Position numbers and translations under genes: made by a program. Shown piece after piece: positions 1-10,181 of a DNA stretch of 60,211 bases. The stretch's first letter is position 1, and each line of letters begins with the position of its first letter. The stretch is from Listeria floridensis FSL S10-1187 (GTDB lineage Bacteria; Bacillota; Bacilli; Lactobacillales; Listeriaceae): contig NZ_AODF01000039.1 of NCBI RefSeq assembly GCF_000525875.1, positions 1 through 60,211 of the forward strand, read 5' to 3'. A model generated the notes under the pieces. That model was not told the DNA's origin. It did no database searches and saw nothing but the letters and a program-made list of their open reading frames with translations.

Positions 1-22
1 GCCGCGAAAGGGGGTTTTTCAA

Positions 23-361
23 TTATGCTTCATTATTTTGCAACTGGGCTTCGGTTTGCCGATTCGCATAGAGCTTTCTTTGTAAACTGCTTCGCTCAAC
101 ACCAAGCTGACCTTGGAGCGTTGCCAAACGTTTTTCAAGCTCACGAAGTTCTTCATCAGCACCATCAAAATGACTAGTATCTGCTCGACTAAAAAGATCC
201 TTTTCTGCCTCTTCTTTTGCCACAGTAGCTTTTGCAAATTCTTCTTCCATCGCTTCCACCTGCTGTTCTGCATAGCTGACTTCAAGAAGTTGAGTTTCAA
301 GCTCCAGGTTTACATGCTGGAGCTGTTCACGCATTTGCATGATTTTTTCTTCAGCTGTCAT
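23..361 (-). CDS. Coiled-coil protein of unknown function
   Basis: A 112-residue protein made almost entirely of charged heptad-like helix (about residues 1-55 and 68-110) with no signal peptide or membrane segment, so probably a cytoplasmic coiled-coil protein. The start is supported by a strong GGGAGGAG ribosome binding site about 10 bases before the ATG at 361, and the stop lies at 23-25, so the gene is complete. I do not recognise the family. Its orientation is opposite to modA and it shares about 490 bases of upstream space with it. Confidence 0.6.
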   Translation of the reverse strand: MTAEEKIMQMREQLQHVNLELETQLLEVSYAEQQVEAMEEEFAKATVAKEEAEKDLFSRADTSHFDGADEELRELEKRLATLQGQLGVERSSLQRKLYANRQTEAQLQNNEA

Positions 362-851
362 ATCGCTTTTTCTCCTCCCTTCGCTGTTCTCTTGGCTGTC
401 TGACTTTATTTCGAAAGAGCCCGTTAATCCGCTACTTTATTTATACGCGGCTTATTACTCTATCCGTTTTTGCGGCATTAATTATCCGCTTTACTAATAT
501 ATTAAGTATAGCACCTGAAGCCTAAAACATCTGTGTCTTTTTTGTGAATTTTTCTGACAAATTCGTCCAATCTAAGACCGTTTTACTAGTCCATAGAACG
601 CTTCTATTATTTAACACTCTCCATAAATCGCTTTATAGAGCAGTTTGACACCTTTTTTAGAAAAGGTAGAAAAAAGCCAAAACTGAACTCACTGAAGCAT
701 ATCTCTGTGTTTTCACAAATTCAGTTCTATTTCCATTCGATATCCCTTGCAAATTCAATAGCACACAGAAAGATATAACAAAATTTCACTTACTAGCAAA
801 AAATGATTTTATTACGTTACAATAGGAATATATAAAAAGGGGGCTATACAA
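362..851. other. Intergenic region upstream of modA, no gene seen
   Basis: About 490 AT-rich bases between two divergent genes. It contains a weak hairpin (ACCTTTT/AAAAGGT, 650-667) and must hold both promoters, but I cannot place a convincing -35/-10 pair. A purine-rich AAAAAGGGGG at about 835-843 is the modA ribosome binding site. No molybdate riboswitch or small ORF is evident. Confidence 0.4.
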
Positions 852-1643
852 ATGAAGTTACGAAAATGGGGAGTTCTTGCGGTTGTTTTTTTGTTGACGA
901 TCCTAGCTGCATGCGGAAATAGTTCTAGCGAAAAAGCCGACAAGAAAACAAATGAAAAAGTAGACATACATATTTCTGCCGCGGCTAGCCTGAAAGATGC
1001 AATCGACGATATTAAACCACTTTATGAGAGAGCACATCCAAATACGAAGCTAACTTTTGATTTTGGCGGCTCTGGACAAATTAGAGCACGAGTGATGAGC
1101 GGATCTCCAATTGACGGCATTTTATTTGCAAGTGCCTCCGATATTAATCAGCTCGTTAAAGCCGATAAAGCATCAGGTAAAGCTGAATTCGCTCAAAACA
1201 CATTGGTTTTGATTGAACCGGTGAACAGCGAAAATTCTACGAGCAATCTTGCCGATCGTTTGAAAGGTTATCAAAAATTTGCGCTTGGCAATCCTGATTC
1301 TGTCCCAGCTGGCAAGTATGGCAAGGAAACGCTTGAAAACTTAAAAGTCTATGATGCTATGAAAGATAAAATTGTTCTCGCATCTGATGTCCGTCAAGTC
1401 TTGTCTTATGTTTCAGCGGGAAATGCAGATGCTGGCTTTGTTTACAAAACGGATGCCCTTATCTCAGACAAAGTTAAGGTCGTAGAAACTGTTGCAGATG
1501 GTATTCATTCCCCGATCGGTTATTATTCTGGCGTGGTAACAGATACGGAGCACAAAAAACAAGTTCAAAGCTTCCTAAGTTTCATGCGTGAAGCAGGTGC
1601 ACAAAAAGTGTTAAAGAAATACGGTTTTAAAGAAGGAAACTAA
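852..1643 (+). CDS. modA: Molybdate ABC transporter substrate-binding lipoprotein ModA
   Basis: A 263-residue periplasmic-binding-type protein. It has a lipoprotein signal peptide with lipobox LAAC (Cys at about residue 21), then the ModA-type start HISAAASLKDAIDDI and the segment FDFGGSGQIRARVMSGSPIDG that forms the oxyanion pocket in this family. It should bind molybdate or tungstate at the outer membrane face and deliver it to ModB/ModC. No modB or modC lies next to it, which is unusual; the permease and ATPase must be elsewhere or the gene is an orphan. The ribosome binding site AAAAAGGGGG precedes the ATG by about 8 bases. A terminator follows at once. Confidence 0.9.
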   Translation: MKLRKWGVLAVVFLLTILAACGNSSSEKADKKTNEKVDIHISAAASLKDAIDDIKPLYERAHPNTKLTFDFGGSGQIRARVMSGSPIDGILFASASDINQLVKADKASGKAEFAQNTLVLIEPVNSENSTSNLADRLKGYQKFALGNPDSVPAGKYGKETLENLKVYDAMKDKIVLASDVRQVLSYVSAGNADAGFVYKTDALISDKVKVVETVADGIHSPIGYYSGVVTDTEHKKQVQSFLSFMREAGAQKVLKKYGFKEGN

Positions 1644-1655
1644 TCCGTGATCAAA

Positions 1656-1684
1656 CAAGCAGCTAGGAAAATCCTAGCTGCTTG
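1656..1684 (+). terminator. Intrinsic terminator of modA
   Basis: A perfect 12-bp stem (arms 1656-1667 and 1673-1684) with a 5-base loop just after the modA stop. The following T tract is short and interrupted, because the distal end of the stem runs into a parS site. Confidence 0.7.
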
Positions 1685-1698
1685 TTTCACGTGAAACA
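1683..1698. other. parS: parS site 1 (ParB/Spo0J binding)
   Basis: Perfect 16-bp palindrome TGTTTCACGTGAAACA, the sequence bound by ParB (Spo0J) in Bacillus and Listeria relatives. It lies 3' of modA and overlaps the end of its terminator. It is about 42 kb from the other four sites in this window. Confidence 0.9.
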
Positions 1699-1881
1699 TC
1701 AGAAAATCTTTGCTAACATCGTTTGCGGAGATTCAGACTGTTACTCGAGCAGATGCTTTTTAATTTGTTGAGCCAACAAGCTTCATAAATTTCCAAGCCT
1801 CATGTTGAATATAATTCCAAAATAATGTATATTTATACTAAAATAAATTTCTTGTTCCTAACAGAAAGGAAGCGATGCAAA

Positions 1882-2873
1882 ATGCCAATCAATCTACAAG
1901 GAAGAAGCTTTCTGAAGCTGCTGGATTTTACTCCTGAAGAAATTAAATATCTTGTTAACTTGTCGAAAGAATTCAAACGTTTAAAGTTAAGCCGTACTCC
2001 ACATCGTTATTTAGAAGGCAAAAATATTGTACTGTTGTTTGAAAAAACCTCTACGAGAACGCGCTGTTCTTTTGAAGTTGCCGGAATGGATCTCGGCATG
2101 GGCGTCACTTATCTTGACCCCGGTTCTTCACAAATGGGGAAAAAGGAAAGTATCACAGACACTGCACGCGTTCTTGGACGTTATTATGACGGGATTGAAT
2201 ATCGTGGATTTTCCCAAGCACTCGTTGAAGAGCTCGCACAAGAAGCTGGCGTTCCCGTTTGGAATGGCCTAACAGACGACTTTCACCCGACGCAAATGAT
2301 TGCTGACATGTTGACAGTGGAAGAACACTTCGGACATCTCAAAGGCCTGACCCTGACTTATATGGGCGACGCGCGCAATAATGTGGCCAATTCGCTAATG
2401 GTAGCCTGCGCCAAGCTTGGTCTTCACTTTAAGGCATGCGGACCAAAAGCCTCATGCCAAATCAGGCTCTCATTGAGCAGTGCGCACAAATTTGTAAGGC
2501 AACCGGAGCGAGCTTAACCTTCACGGATGACCCGGAAATCGGGGCTAAGGGTGCTGACATTATTTATACGGATATTTGGGTTTCGATGGGAGAATCGGAT
2601 ACAGTTTGGGCGGAACGAATCGAACTTTTAAAGCTGTATCAAGTGAATGAATTACTGATGGAGAAGGCGCATCCTAATGCCATCTTCATGCACTGCCTGC
2701 CTTCATTTCATAACCTTGAGACAACTGTCGCACAATCGATTCATCAAAAGTTTGGCTTAACTGAAATGGAAGTCAGCGATGCCGTTTTTAGTTCATCCCA
2801 GTCAAAAATATTTGACGAAGCAGAAAATCGGATGCACACCATTAAAGCGATTATGTATGCCACGCTTAAATAA
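1882..2873 (+). CDS. arcB: Catabolic ornithine carbamoyltransferase (frameshifted in this sequence)
   Basis: Ornithine carbamoyltransferase of the catabolic (arginine deiminase pathway) type, interconverting citrulline plus phosphate with ornithine plus carbamoyl phosphate. Visible motifs are STRTR (carbamoyl phosphate site), DARNNV, the ornithine-loop region and HCLPSF near the C-terminus. The start ATG at 1882 follows AAAGGAAG. The reading frame shifts in the AAAA run at 2445-2448: one extra A restores GPKSLMPNQ and a single 330-residue protein. A putrescine carbamoyltransferase is the main alternative; the HCLPSFH motif favours ArcB. No arcA, arcC or antiporter gene is nearby, so it is either an orphan or part of a split pathway. 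Confidence 0.8.
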
Positions 2874-3120
2874 AAAATATACTCCTATACCAAGCTGTCC
2901 TACTTATAAGCATTTTAAATGATCCTTTTCCATATCAACCTCACTGCCAACGGAGTCAATATAGCTTTTCAGAAAACTTGATTCACTCTATAGGTCTTAA
3001 GCAATTTTGATATAAAGCTGTTCAATTTTTTATGACTTTTAATTAAAGTTTGATTTTTATACCATAATAGAATACAATATTGATATTTAAAATACATAAT
3101 TACATCAGGGAGGTATATTC

Positions 3121-4016
3121 ATGAATATTCCATTTGCAAAAGTTGGCCAAGGCGATGATTCTTACTCAATTGGTGTAGTAGAACTGAGTAAGCATCCAGA
3201 TTTAGAAAAAATAAAACAAGATTTGTGGTGTACTGAGTTAGGTTGCGAGTGTAGATTATTGTATTCAACATATTTATCTAGACCAATATTAAAAACATGG
3301 AAAAATCAGAATCATAGTGAAGATTGTATGTATTATTTTGAGAGAAATGAAGCAAAAAGAAAAAAGAGTTTATTCTGAAATGATACGTGGTAGTTTAAGT
3401 GCTAATGATAAAATGGCTAGATTAAAAAGAACTTTTCGCGAAGAAATTAAGCGACGGACAGAGCAAAATCAAGAAAAAAGCTCAAGTACTGAGACAAAGA
3501 AAAAAAAAGAAATTATCTTCAACAGTATCTGACAAGACACAACAACGAGAAAGTATCGGAGTAAATTTAGTTGCTGATGGAGAAGTGATAGAACAAGATG
3601 AGAGAGTTGTAACTCCGAGAGTGTTGAAAAGATATGGAAATCAATTTTCCGAAAAAGATGTAGGCAACATACGGCGGTTTGTTGGGGATATTATATCTGT
3701 AGATATTTCTGCACGAAGTCCGGTAATTAAAGGAAGGTCAAATGACAAAACAGTTGAAATAGTATTGGTTCCAGCATTTTTCTCCACAATGAATGACGTT
3801 AACAAAGAAATAATATTTGATGTCTTAAGTCTCATATCTCAGGTAAGCATTAATGAAGATTTATTATTGGTAGTGATGGGAGAAGTTCATAAGAATTCAA
3901 AATCTTCTTATTATGAATTACATTTATATGATCCCGATTCCATAGTAGTAGATGGCGTAAGCATTAGTTCCTTCAAAGCTCATTATACTGCTAAGAAATT
4001 CAGAGGCGAGAACTAA
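3121..4016 (+). CDS. Unknown protein with Cys/His cluster (two frameshifts in this sequence)
   Basis: Three overlapping reading frames (3121-3378, 3317-3532, 3585-4016) join into one 297-residue protein if one A is removed from each of the runs at 3360-3365 and 3500-3508. The N-terminal part has Cys-x3-CxC and, about 28 residues later, His-x3-Cys, which resembles a small zinc site. The middle is basic and probably helical. The C-terminal 150 residues look like a mixed alpha/beta domain. A clean GGGAGG lies 6 bases before the ATG. The gene is more A-rich than its neighbours, which suggests acquisition. I do not recognise the family. Confidence 0.6.
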
Positions 4017-4309
4017 TTATTTCTCCAAGACAAAGTTGACACTTTTCTATTCTTAATTTCTGTTCAACGAAGTGATGATGCTATAGAACATTGCTAGCTT
4101 ACTCTGACTTTGATGTATTCAATTTATTCGTCTCTAGTAGTCATCTTGAAGTAAATCGTACTTAAATTGTTCTTTTTCAAACGAGCCAGCCATAGCTTTG
4201 ACAAACGGGTAAATGATGCTGTTTTCCCAAACAAGCCCCGCCTACCAATTTTTTACAAATTCCATCTAGACATCACCCTTTCTTTTCCCAAAAAAACACG
4301 CCCATTTCT
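4017..4309. other. Intergenic region, nothing recognised
   Basis: About 290 bases between the unknown gene and the putative RNA/terminator on the minus strand. No ORF with a ribosome binding site and no clear repeat was seen. Confidence 0.35.
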
Positions 4310-4490
4310 TAGCACAAAAAAACACGTCTTCTAATTCTTTGTCTTACACCAAAGAATTAGAAGACGCACTTATCTCAAACGAGCTTTTCATCCACTTCCC
4401 TACGCTTGTACTAACAAACAGGTTCAAAGGGGCAGAAAGCTAGTCTTTCTATCTTAGCCGGATTCGCGCCCCCCTAGTGTCGCATATTTT
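4310..4490 (-). ncRNA. Candidate structured RNA or long 3' UTR ending in a terminator
   Basis: Read on the minus strand, this stretch after the last polysaccharide gene has a G-rich block (about 4472-4478) able to pair with GCCCC at about 4430-4434. That pairing encloses a small hairpin (AGAAAG/CTTTCT with an ACTAG loop). The stretch ends in a 17-bp terminator stem. It matches no riboswitch or housekeeping RNA I know. It may be an independent small RNA or the structured tail of the operon mRNA; no strong promoter is visible. Confidence 0.3.
4325..4366 (-). terminator. Strong intrinsic terminator downstream of the polysaccharide operon
   Basis: Perfect 17-bp stem (4325-4341 with 4350-4366), 8-base loop, and a run of seven T on the minus strand immediately afterwards. 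It lies about 175 bases after the stop of the last glycosyltransferase gene. Confidence 0.85.
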
Positions 4491-4540
4491 ATTGTTTTTA
4501 TCATAGTATGTGGTATAAGCTACAGATAATAGTATTTTGA

Positions 4541-5615
4541 TCAAGCTTCAAGCTGACGAACAAGTCGCAACAACTGATTTTTCACGATATGAGTACTATA
4601 ATTTTGAGCGGTTGTAATCGCATTTTCACCCAACTGTTTTCGTTCGGCAGGAGATAAAGAGAGAAACTGGTTCATCGCTTGGAATAGCGATGTTTTGTCC
4701 CCTTTACTGAACAAAAGGCCGTTATGATGCGGCTTGAGATAACCGCGAATACTTGGGATATCACTTCCGATTACTGGGGTTCCGCAGGCCATTGATTCAA
4801 TTCCAACAAGTCCCAAACTTTCATTAAGCTCAGTCGGAAACAAAAAAACGTCAAAATCTTGATACCAGCTTGCAAGCTGTTCTTGCGGCAAAGCACTATA
4901 GGATTCGACTCGATCTCGTAAATCAAGCTTATCAATCAATTTCTCTTTTGCAAGCTCTTCTTGACCACTCCCGATCATTACAAGTTTCAGATTAGTTTCG
5001 CTTTGATTCCAACATAACTCTGCAAATGCACGCAGGGCTACGTCCCAACCTTTCCCCGGATCAATTCGCCCAACATAACCAAAAGTAATCGTCGTAGCAT
5101 ATCCTTTTGGGGTTGGATAAAACACACTTGTATCTACACCGCCTGATGGCGATACCCAAATTTTATTTTTATCGACGTGATATTTCTGGGCTACTGTATT
5201 CTTAAAAAAAGAAGACGGTACAACAATTTGATCTGCTTTACAAACAATTTCACTAACTTTATTCTGCAGTTTACGCTGGATCTTCGTTGTTGGAAAAACA
5301 TCGCTGCCATGCAAGTTCACTACTAATTTGCGAGATGGTCTCAATTTTTTTGCTAGTAATACTGCCCATGCCGCATGTGAAGCGTAATGCAAGTAAAATA
5401 AATCAGATGCACCAAACAAGCCGCTGAAGATGATTTTGAAGTAAAAAAAAACTATACGATACTAACTTTTGCAGTACGCGGCTTGATTTTTTCATTACAA
5501 TTTTATGAAGCACAAAGCCATTCTCTTTGAGTAATGCGGCTTGATTTTGCACAAAAATACCATATGCCGGATACTTTTTAGACGGATACATATTTGAAAT
5601 AAGGAGGATTTTCAT
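4541..5615 (-). CDS. GT4-family glycosyltransferase (frameshifted in this sequence)
   Basis: Family 4 (GT-B fold) glycosyltransferase, the last gene of the polysaccharide operon; it should transfer one sugar from a nucleotide-sugar to the growing lipid-linked repeat unit on the cytoplasmic side. The N-terminal MKILLISNMYPS and the C-terminal E-x7-E signature (ESLGLVGIESMACGTPVIGSD region) are both present. A single extra A in the nine-base run 5443-5451 splits the frame; removing it gives one 357-residue protein with SYSFFYFKIIFSGLFGASD across the join. Its ATG overlaps the upstream flippase stop (ATGA), indicating translational coupling. Confidence 0.85.
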
Positions 5616-7037
5616 GGTTTCATTTCCTTTCGATTTTGAAAATAAGCCCAGCCTTTCTTAATAGCGGGAAAATAAATGAGGAGAAGTAGCAATAGAATGA
5701 GGCCGTTTATGATGCTAATCCAGAAAATATCGCGAATTATAACATTCAGCAAAGCTGTACCATAAAGTAGCAATGTAACAATCAAATGCCGTTTAACCGA
5801 AAAACCTTCCCAGACTCGCATCGAAAAATAAGTTCGTGTTAAAAAGAAAACAATGTACGCCGTTCCCGTAGCAATTGCAGCTCCAACAGCCCCGTATGCT
5901 GGAATCAAAAGCCAGTTTAAGCACACGGCTACAATCAAAGAAATCGCAGAGACAACAATATTGAAATAACTTTTTTTCTGAAAGACAATCCCAAGATGCG
6001 TTGTTTCGCTTACGGTCATCATAAGCGGATAAAAACAAAGGAATGGGAAAATATATTGTGTAGCTTGATAATCAGGCGAAAGAAGCATCACAATTATTCC
6101 TTTAAACAGCAACAGGGCTACAAAAGCAAATGCAATGAGACCCATTATCGCTTCGCTGACCACTTTAAAGTAGATTAGCGGCTTCCCAGTCTGGTACCAT
6201 TTATACGCAGTAGGCACCCAAAAATTGGAAAAAGCTGTTTGGAAAACCAATAATGCACTAGCTATTTTAAAAGCTGCCATATACAATCCAAGTTGTGTAA
6301 AATCGCTTAAATAACGAAGAAACAGTTTGTCTATGACGATAAATAAGCTATAAAGAAACGTTGCGACAACAAGCGATAGAGCGAAAGGTGTCATTCGCTG
6401 TAACAAAAATGGGTCAATTTTTTTTAAAAGAAAAACATAAGAGTTTGAGATTTCTCAGCGTCAGTAAAAAATCGCCGAGCATCTGCCCGAAAATCATCGC
6501 ATAGACAACGGTGACGAAATTTGTTGGGAATACTTGCAGGAAAAGAACTGTACAAACTAAAATACTCAACTTCACTAAAATGTTAAAAAATGAAAATTCA
6601 AATGCTTTATTTTCCATTCTTATAAATAAAAACAAAAAACGTTCAAAAATCATAAGAATAATTGAAGCAGCGATCGCCCACACTATTTTGTAGTAGCTGG
6701 CACTGCCAAACAGAAATACTGCAAGCGGATTAGCAAAGCCAACAAGCATCACGATGATGATCCCTGCTGCTACAAGCGGAATACTGATAGCCGTTGCAAA
6801 CAATTTGTCGCTTCTCGGATAATCATAGAATTCTCGCGTCAGCGCCTGATCGTATCCCCAATAAATAATGCAGATCAAAAGCGTTTGAGCAAGCATAAAC
6901 ATACTTGTTTTCCCATATTCTTCCGGTGAAATAAAGAAGGTTACGACCGGAATGGTGATCAAATTTAACAGTGCAGCTCCAAAAGAACCGACCGCAAATC
7001 CCAAAAGGCGTTGAATTAAAGCTTTCAATATATTCAC
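5612..7037 (-). CDS. wzx: Wzx-type polysaccharide flippase (frameshifted in this sequence)
   Basis: A roughly 474-residue membrane protein with about 12 hydrophobic segments, of the Wzx/RfbX oligosaccharide-flippase type (MOP superfamily). It should move the undecaprenyl-linked repeat unit across the membrane. The N-terminal half (7037-6414) and C-terminal half (6406-5612) are joined by removing one T from the run at 6418-6425, giving SFKKIDPFLLQRMTP across the join. The start appears to be GTG at 7037 with a weak AAAGAAAG site, 15 bases after the stop of the polymerase gene. Confidence 0.8.
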
Positions 7038-7052
7038 TCAAACTTTCTTTTT

Positions 7053-8270
7053 TTAAAAAATAGTGCCCCACAAACTAATCCAAAGAGCGTAGAAGATAGT
7101 GCCGAAAACATTACATGTCCTGCAAACAAGCCATAGAGTAGCAGTAAAAAAAAATAAGAGGCTATAAAGATTCTTTCGCCGCACTGCCCAGACAGCATAA
7201 AAGACAAGCACTAACAGCGAACAAAAGAGTCCCAAAAAACCAAGTGAAAAGAGAATATCAAATCCATCCATTTCCACTAAATCTCCGAACAGCCAATTTT
7301 TCTCGCGGTAATTAAAGCCGAATCCAAATAAATGTAAAGTGAGAGAACCTCCCTCTTCAAATTTTGAAAAAGCAGCATTTAAAAAATCACTTCTAGAGCT
7401 CGTAATTAAGCGGAGCAAATCCCCATTATAAAGCTGATAGAAATAACCGAGTCGGTTTAACGTTCCAGAAAACAGCTGTAATATAAGGTTTTTGTCATAA
7501 ACTATAACCGCCGCAGCTAAACTAATAGAAACAAGAAAAAGTGTCATTTTAGCAGGAAGTGAGCCTAACTTACGAATGAATATCATATAAAAAATCAAGC
7601 AAATACTTAGTAAAATTCCATAAATAATTCCTGTTTTTGTTCCAAGGATAAACAAGCCGACTAAGATTCCTGCATATAACAGCAGCCAGCCTAAAAATCC
7701 CCAAATACTCGTGTGCCGCTCTTTCACTAAACAGACTCCCGTAAATGTAGCAGCTGTAATGAAGGCCACTGTTGTATCATTGTTAGCAAAGAAAAAGCCT
7801 TTAAATCCAACATTAGATCCTGCATAGGTTTGATTGCCAACCCCTAAAAAATAAGGAATTAAAAGCCCCGCCGCAAAGAGCACACTGATAATTAAGAAAA
7901 GAGTTTTAAAATCTTGAAGACTGTAAAAATTTCTGCACTGATAGATGTAATAGGGTATTAAAATCCACATAAAAAACTTGATGAGTATCATGAAATCATA
8001 CATAAAGGTTTGATAACTATTTTCGAGAATAAAGACATGAAAAAGTAGTGCCAAAAAACCTGTAAAAATTGCTATGGCTGTTAAAATCGTAATGATCTGC
8101 TTTGGAAAGCCATGCTTAAAAATAGCAAGGATTAAAAAAACAAGACTAACCGCACGATAAAGTATCCCAATTGGAAATGCGAGTCCAGCTGAAAGAGCAA
8201 AACCGTTTAAAACATCAATCAATGGAAAACTAGCAAATAAGAAGAAAAATATCTTTTTCTCTGCACCCAT
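7053..8270 (-). CDS. wzy: Wzy-like polysaccharide polymerase / O-antigen-ligase-family protein
   Basis: A 405-residue polytopic membrane protein (about 10-12 segments) with a large loop before the last few helices, as in Wzy polymerases and O-antigen ligases. Its position beside wzx and the priming transferase argues for polymerase. The frame is open upstream to 8426, but that part overlaps the acetyltransferase gene in another frame. The ATG at 8270 (MGAEKKIFFFLF), 6 bases after the acetyltransferase stop and preceded by AAGGAG, is the real start. Confidence 0.75.
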   Translation of the reverse strand: MGAEKKIFFFLFASFPLIDVLNGFALSAGLAFPIGILYRAVSLVFLILAIFKHGFPKQIITILTAIAIFTGFLALLFHVFILENSYQTFMYDFMILIKFFMWILIPYYIYQCRNFYSLQDFKTLFLIISVLFAAGLLIPYFLGVGNQTYAGSNVGFKGFFFANNDTTVAFITAATFTGVCLVKERHTSIWGFLGWLLLYAGILVGLFILGTKTGIIYGILLSICLIFYMIFIRKLGSLPAKMTLFLVSISLAAAVIVYDKNLILQLFSGTLNRLGYFYQLYNGDLLRLITSSRSDFLNAAFSKFEEGGSLTLHLFGFGFNYREKNWLFGDLVEMDGFDILFSLGFLGLFCSLLVLVFYAVWAVRRKNLYSLLFFFTATLWLVCRTCNVFGTIFYALWISLWGTIF

Positions 8271-8275
8271 TCGCT

Positions 8276-8785
8276 TTACCGCTCCTTCTTGATTACTTTT
8301 GCTGGAACACCGCCAATAATACTGTAAGGAGGAAAAGTTCCAGCTGTAACAACCGCTCCCGCAGCCACAACACATCCCGACGGAATATCTGCTCCTGGCA
8401 AAATAATAACTCGTGTACCAATCCAAACATCATTGCCAATATAAACCGGCGCCGTTTTCGTACCACTATCAATAATTTTTTCAAAACCGTTCACACTATG
8501 ATTTTCCGTTAAAATAATGACTTCCGGCGCCATCAAGACGTCTGAACCAATTCGAACCTCCGCTTTAGCGACAATTCTAGAACGATCTCCAACCCCCGTA
8601 TTCGCTCCTAAATAAATATTTTCCGGTTGTACAAACTGTATTTTGGGTCGCAAGTTAACATTTTTTCCTGTTTTACCTAAAAATCTTTGTGCCACTTTAT
8701 TCTTTACTTGTTTCATCCATTTCCCAATCCACAAACGGCTCGGCATAGGCAGCACGTTCAAAATACTAAATAGAAGCTTACTCAT
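8276..8785 (-). CDS. Hexapeptide-repeat O-acetyltransferase
   Basis: A 169-residue left-handed beta-helix acyltransferase of the WbbJ/maltose-acetyltransferase type. Hexapeptide repeats run from about residue 50 to 150 (for example IYLGANTGVGDRSRI and VWIGTRVIILPGADIPSGCVVAAGAVVT), and the segment with ENHSV carries the likely catalytic His. It probably O-acetylates the repeat unit. The ATG at 8785 overlaps the preceding gene's stop as ATGA, so MSKLLFSIL is the N-terminus rather than the upstream in-frame extension. Confidence 0.85.
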   Translation of the reverse strand: MSKLLFSILNVLPMPSRLWIGKWMKQVKNKVAQRFLGKTGKNVNLRPKIQFVQPENIYLGANTGVGDRSRIVAKAEVRIGSDVLMAPEVIILTENHSVNGFEKIIDSGTKTAPVYIGNDVWIGTRVIILPGADIPSGCVVAAGAVVTAGTFPPYSIIGGVPAKVIKKER

Positions 8786-9522
8786 CTTTTCAACCTCACT
8801 CTTTCTTTCAGAACTTTCCAAATAAAATAACTATTACTAAGCAGATAGCGCTTGAACATTCGCCGCGGTTCTTGTAAAAAGCGATAAAACCACTCCAAAC
8901 CGACTTTTTGCATCCACCGAGGTGCCCGCTTCGTCTTTCCGGCCACAACGTCAAAACTCCCTCCGACGCCCATTATAAACGGCACCCCCATCGTTTCTTT
9001 GTACTGATCAATAAAAAATTCTTTTTGCGGGCTGGAAAAACCCACAAACAAAATATCCGCTTGACTCGCTCGAATCTGCTTTGCAATTTTAACAGCTTCG
9101 CCATCCGAAAAATAACCATTCCGATAGCCGGCCACCTGTAGTGTCGGATACTGCGCCTGCTGTTTTGCCGCCACACGTTGTACAACGGCATCTGTAGCGC
9201 CTAAATAGAATACCCGATAGCCTCGCTTCGCTGCTAATTTAACCACATTTAAAAATAACTCAATTCCCGTTACCCGCTCTGGAACCTTCTGACCTAAAAA
9301 CCTGCCAGCTAAAACAATCGATGAGCCATCTGCACTGACAATTTCCGCCTGATTCACTATCCTTTGAAGCCTTTCATTATGATCGATCAAGTACACCTTA
9401 GAAGCATTAAGTGAAACGTGTTGAACGATCTTACCTTCTTCAATATATTTTGCAATCACTTGAAGCGTCTCCGCCATCGTGAGTACATCTAACTGACTTC
9501 CTAAAAACTTAATTCGACTCAT
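8782..9522 (-). CDS. WecG/TagA/CpsF-family glycosyltransferase
   Basis: A 246-residue enzyme of GT family 26. Members transfer N-acetylmannosamine or its uronic acid to a lipid-linked GlcNAc. The hallmark stretches are present: NASKVYLIDHN, SADGSSIV, RVTGIEL, VFYLGAT and VGFSSPQKEFF, with the conserved C-terminal GLEWFYRFLQEPRRMFKRYL. With the UDP-ManNAc dehydrogenase gene in the same operon, a ManNAcA transferase role is likely. The ATG at 9522 shares its A with the previous stop (TAATG). Confidence 0.88.
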   Translation of the reverse strand: MSRIKFLGSQLDVLTMAETLQVIAKYIEEGKIVQHVSLNASKVYLIDHNERLQRIVNQAEIVSADGSSIVLAGRFLGQKVPERVTGIELFLNVVKLAAKRGYRVFYLGATDAVVQRVAAKQQAQYPTLQVAGYRNGYFSDGEAVKIAKQIRASQADILFVGFSSPQKEFFIDQYKETMGVPFIMGVGGSFDVVAGKTKRAPRWMQKVGLEWFYRFLQEPRRMFKRYLLSNSYFIWKVLKERVRLKR

Positions 9523-10168
9523 TAGTATCCATTTCGTGACACCAGCAAAATCAAAACTGTTTTCAGCATTATTTTGAAATCGAGCAGCAGGCAGGACTGA
9601 TTAATATAAGTTAAATCTAAATCCACCATTTCTTCAAAACTCAAGTCATTTCGCCCGCTTACCTGCCAAAGCCCAGTACAGCCAGGAATTGCATTAAGTC
9701 TTAATTTCTCGTAGCTGGTATAAGTTGCAACTTCACGAGGAAGAGGCGGCCGTGGACCTACTAGCGTCATTTCTCCTTTCAAAACATTGATTAATTGCGG
9801 CAGTTCATCAATACTTGTTTTCCTGAGAAAACTGCCAAATTTTGTAACCCGTGGATCTTTTTTTATTTTAAACATTGCGCCATCCATTTCATTTTGATCA
9901 AGCAGACTTTGCAAATCATTCTCCGCGTTCATCTTCATTGTTCGAAATTTATACATTGTAAATGGTTTTTCATTTTTTCCAATTCGCTTTTGTGCGAAAA
10001 AAACCGTACCGCGAGGTTCAGAAATTTTAATGATACATGAAGTAAGCAGAAAAACAGGCAATAAAACGATCAATCCGACAGAAGCAAATACAACATCACA
10101 AACACGCTTGATACGTTTATATTTTCTTTTTTTTTAGCAAAAGATGCCTGATAACGCAATCCTTCCAT
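9522..10168 (-). CDS. Priming sugar-1-phosphate transferase (frameshifted in this sequence)
   Basis: Bacterial sugar transferase (WbaP/CpsE type) that starts repeat-unit assembly by moving a sugar-1-phosphate to undecaprenyl phosphate. Visible motifs are [29 protein letters not shown] and [13 protein letters not shown]. The start is ATG at 10168 with AAAGGAGAG about 6 bases before it ([10 protein letters not shown]). The frame breaks in the nine-T run 10127-10135; adding one base gives [15 protein letters not shown] and a 215-residue protein. It is the short form without the four extra N-terminal helices. Confidence 0.85.
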
Positions 10169-10181
10169 TAATCTCTCTCCT

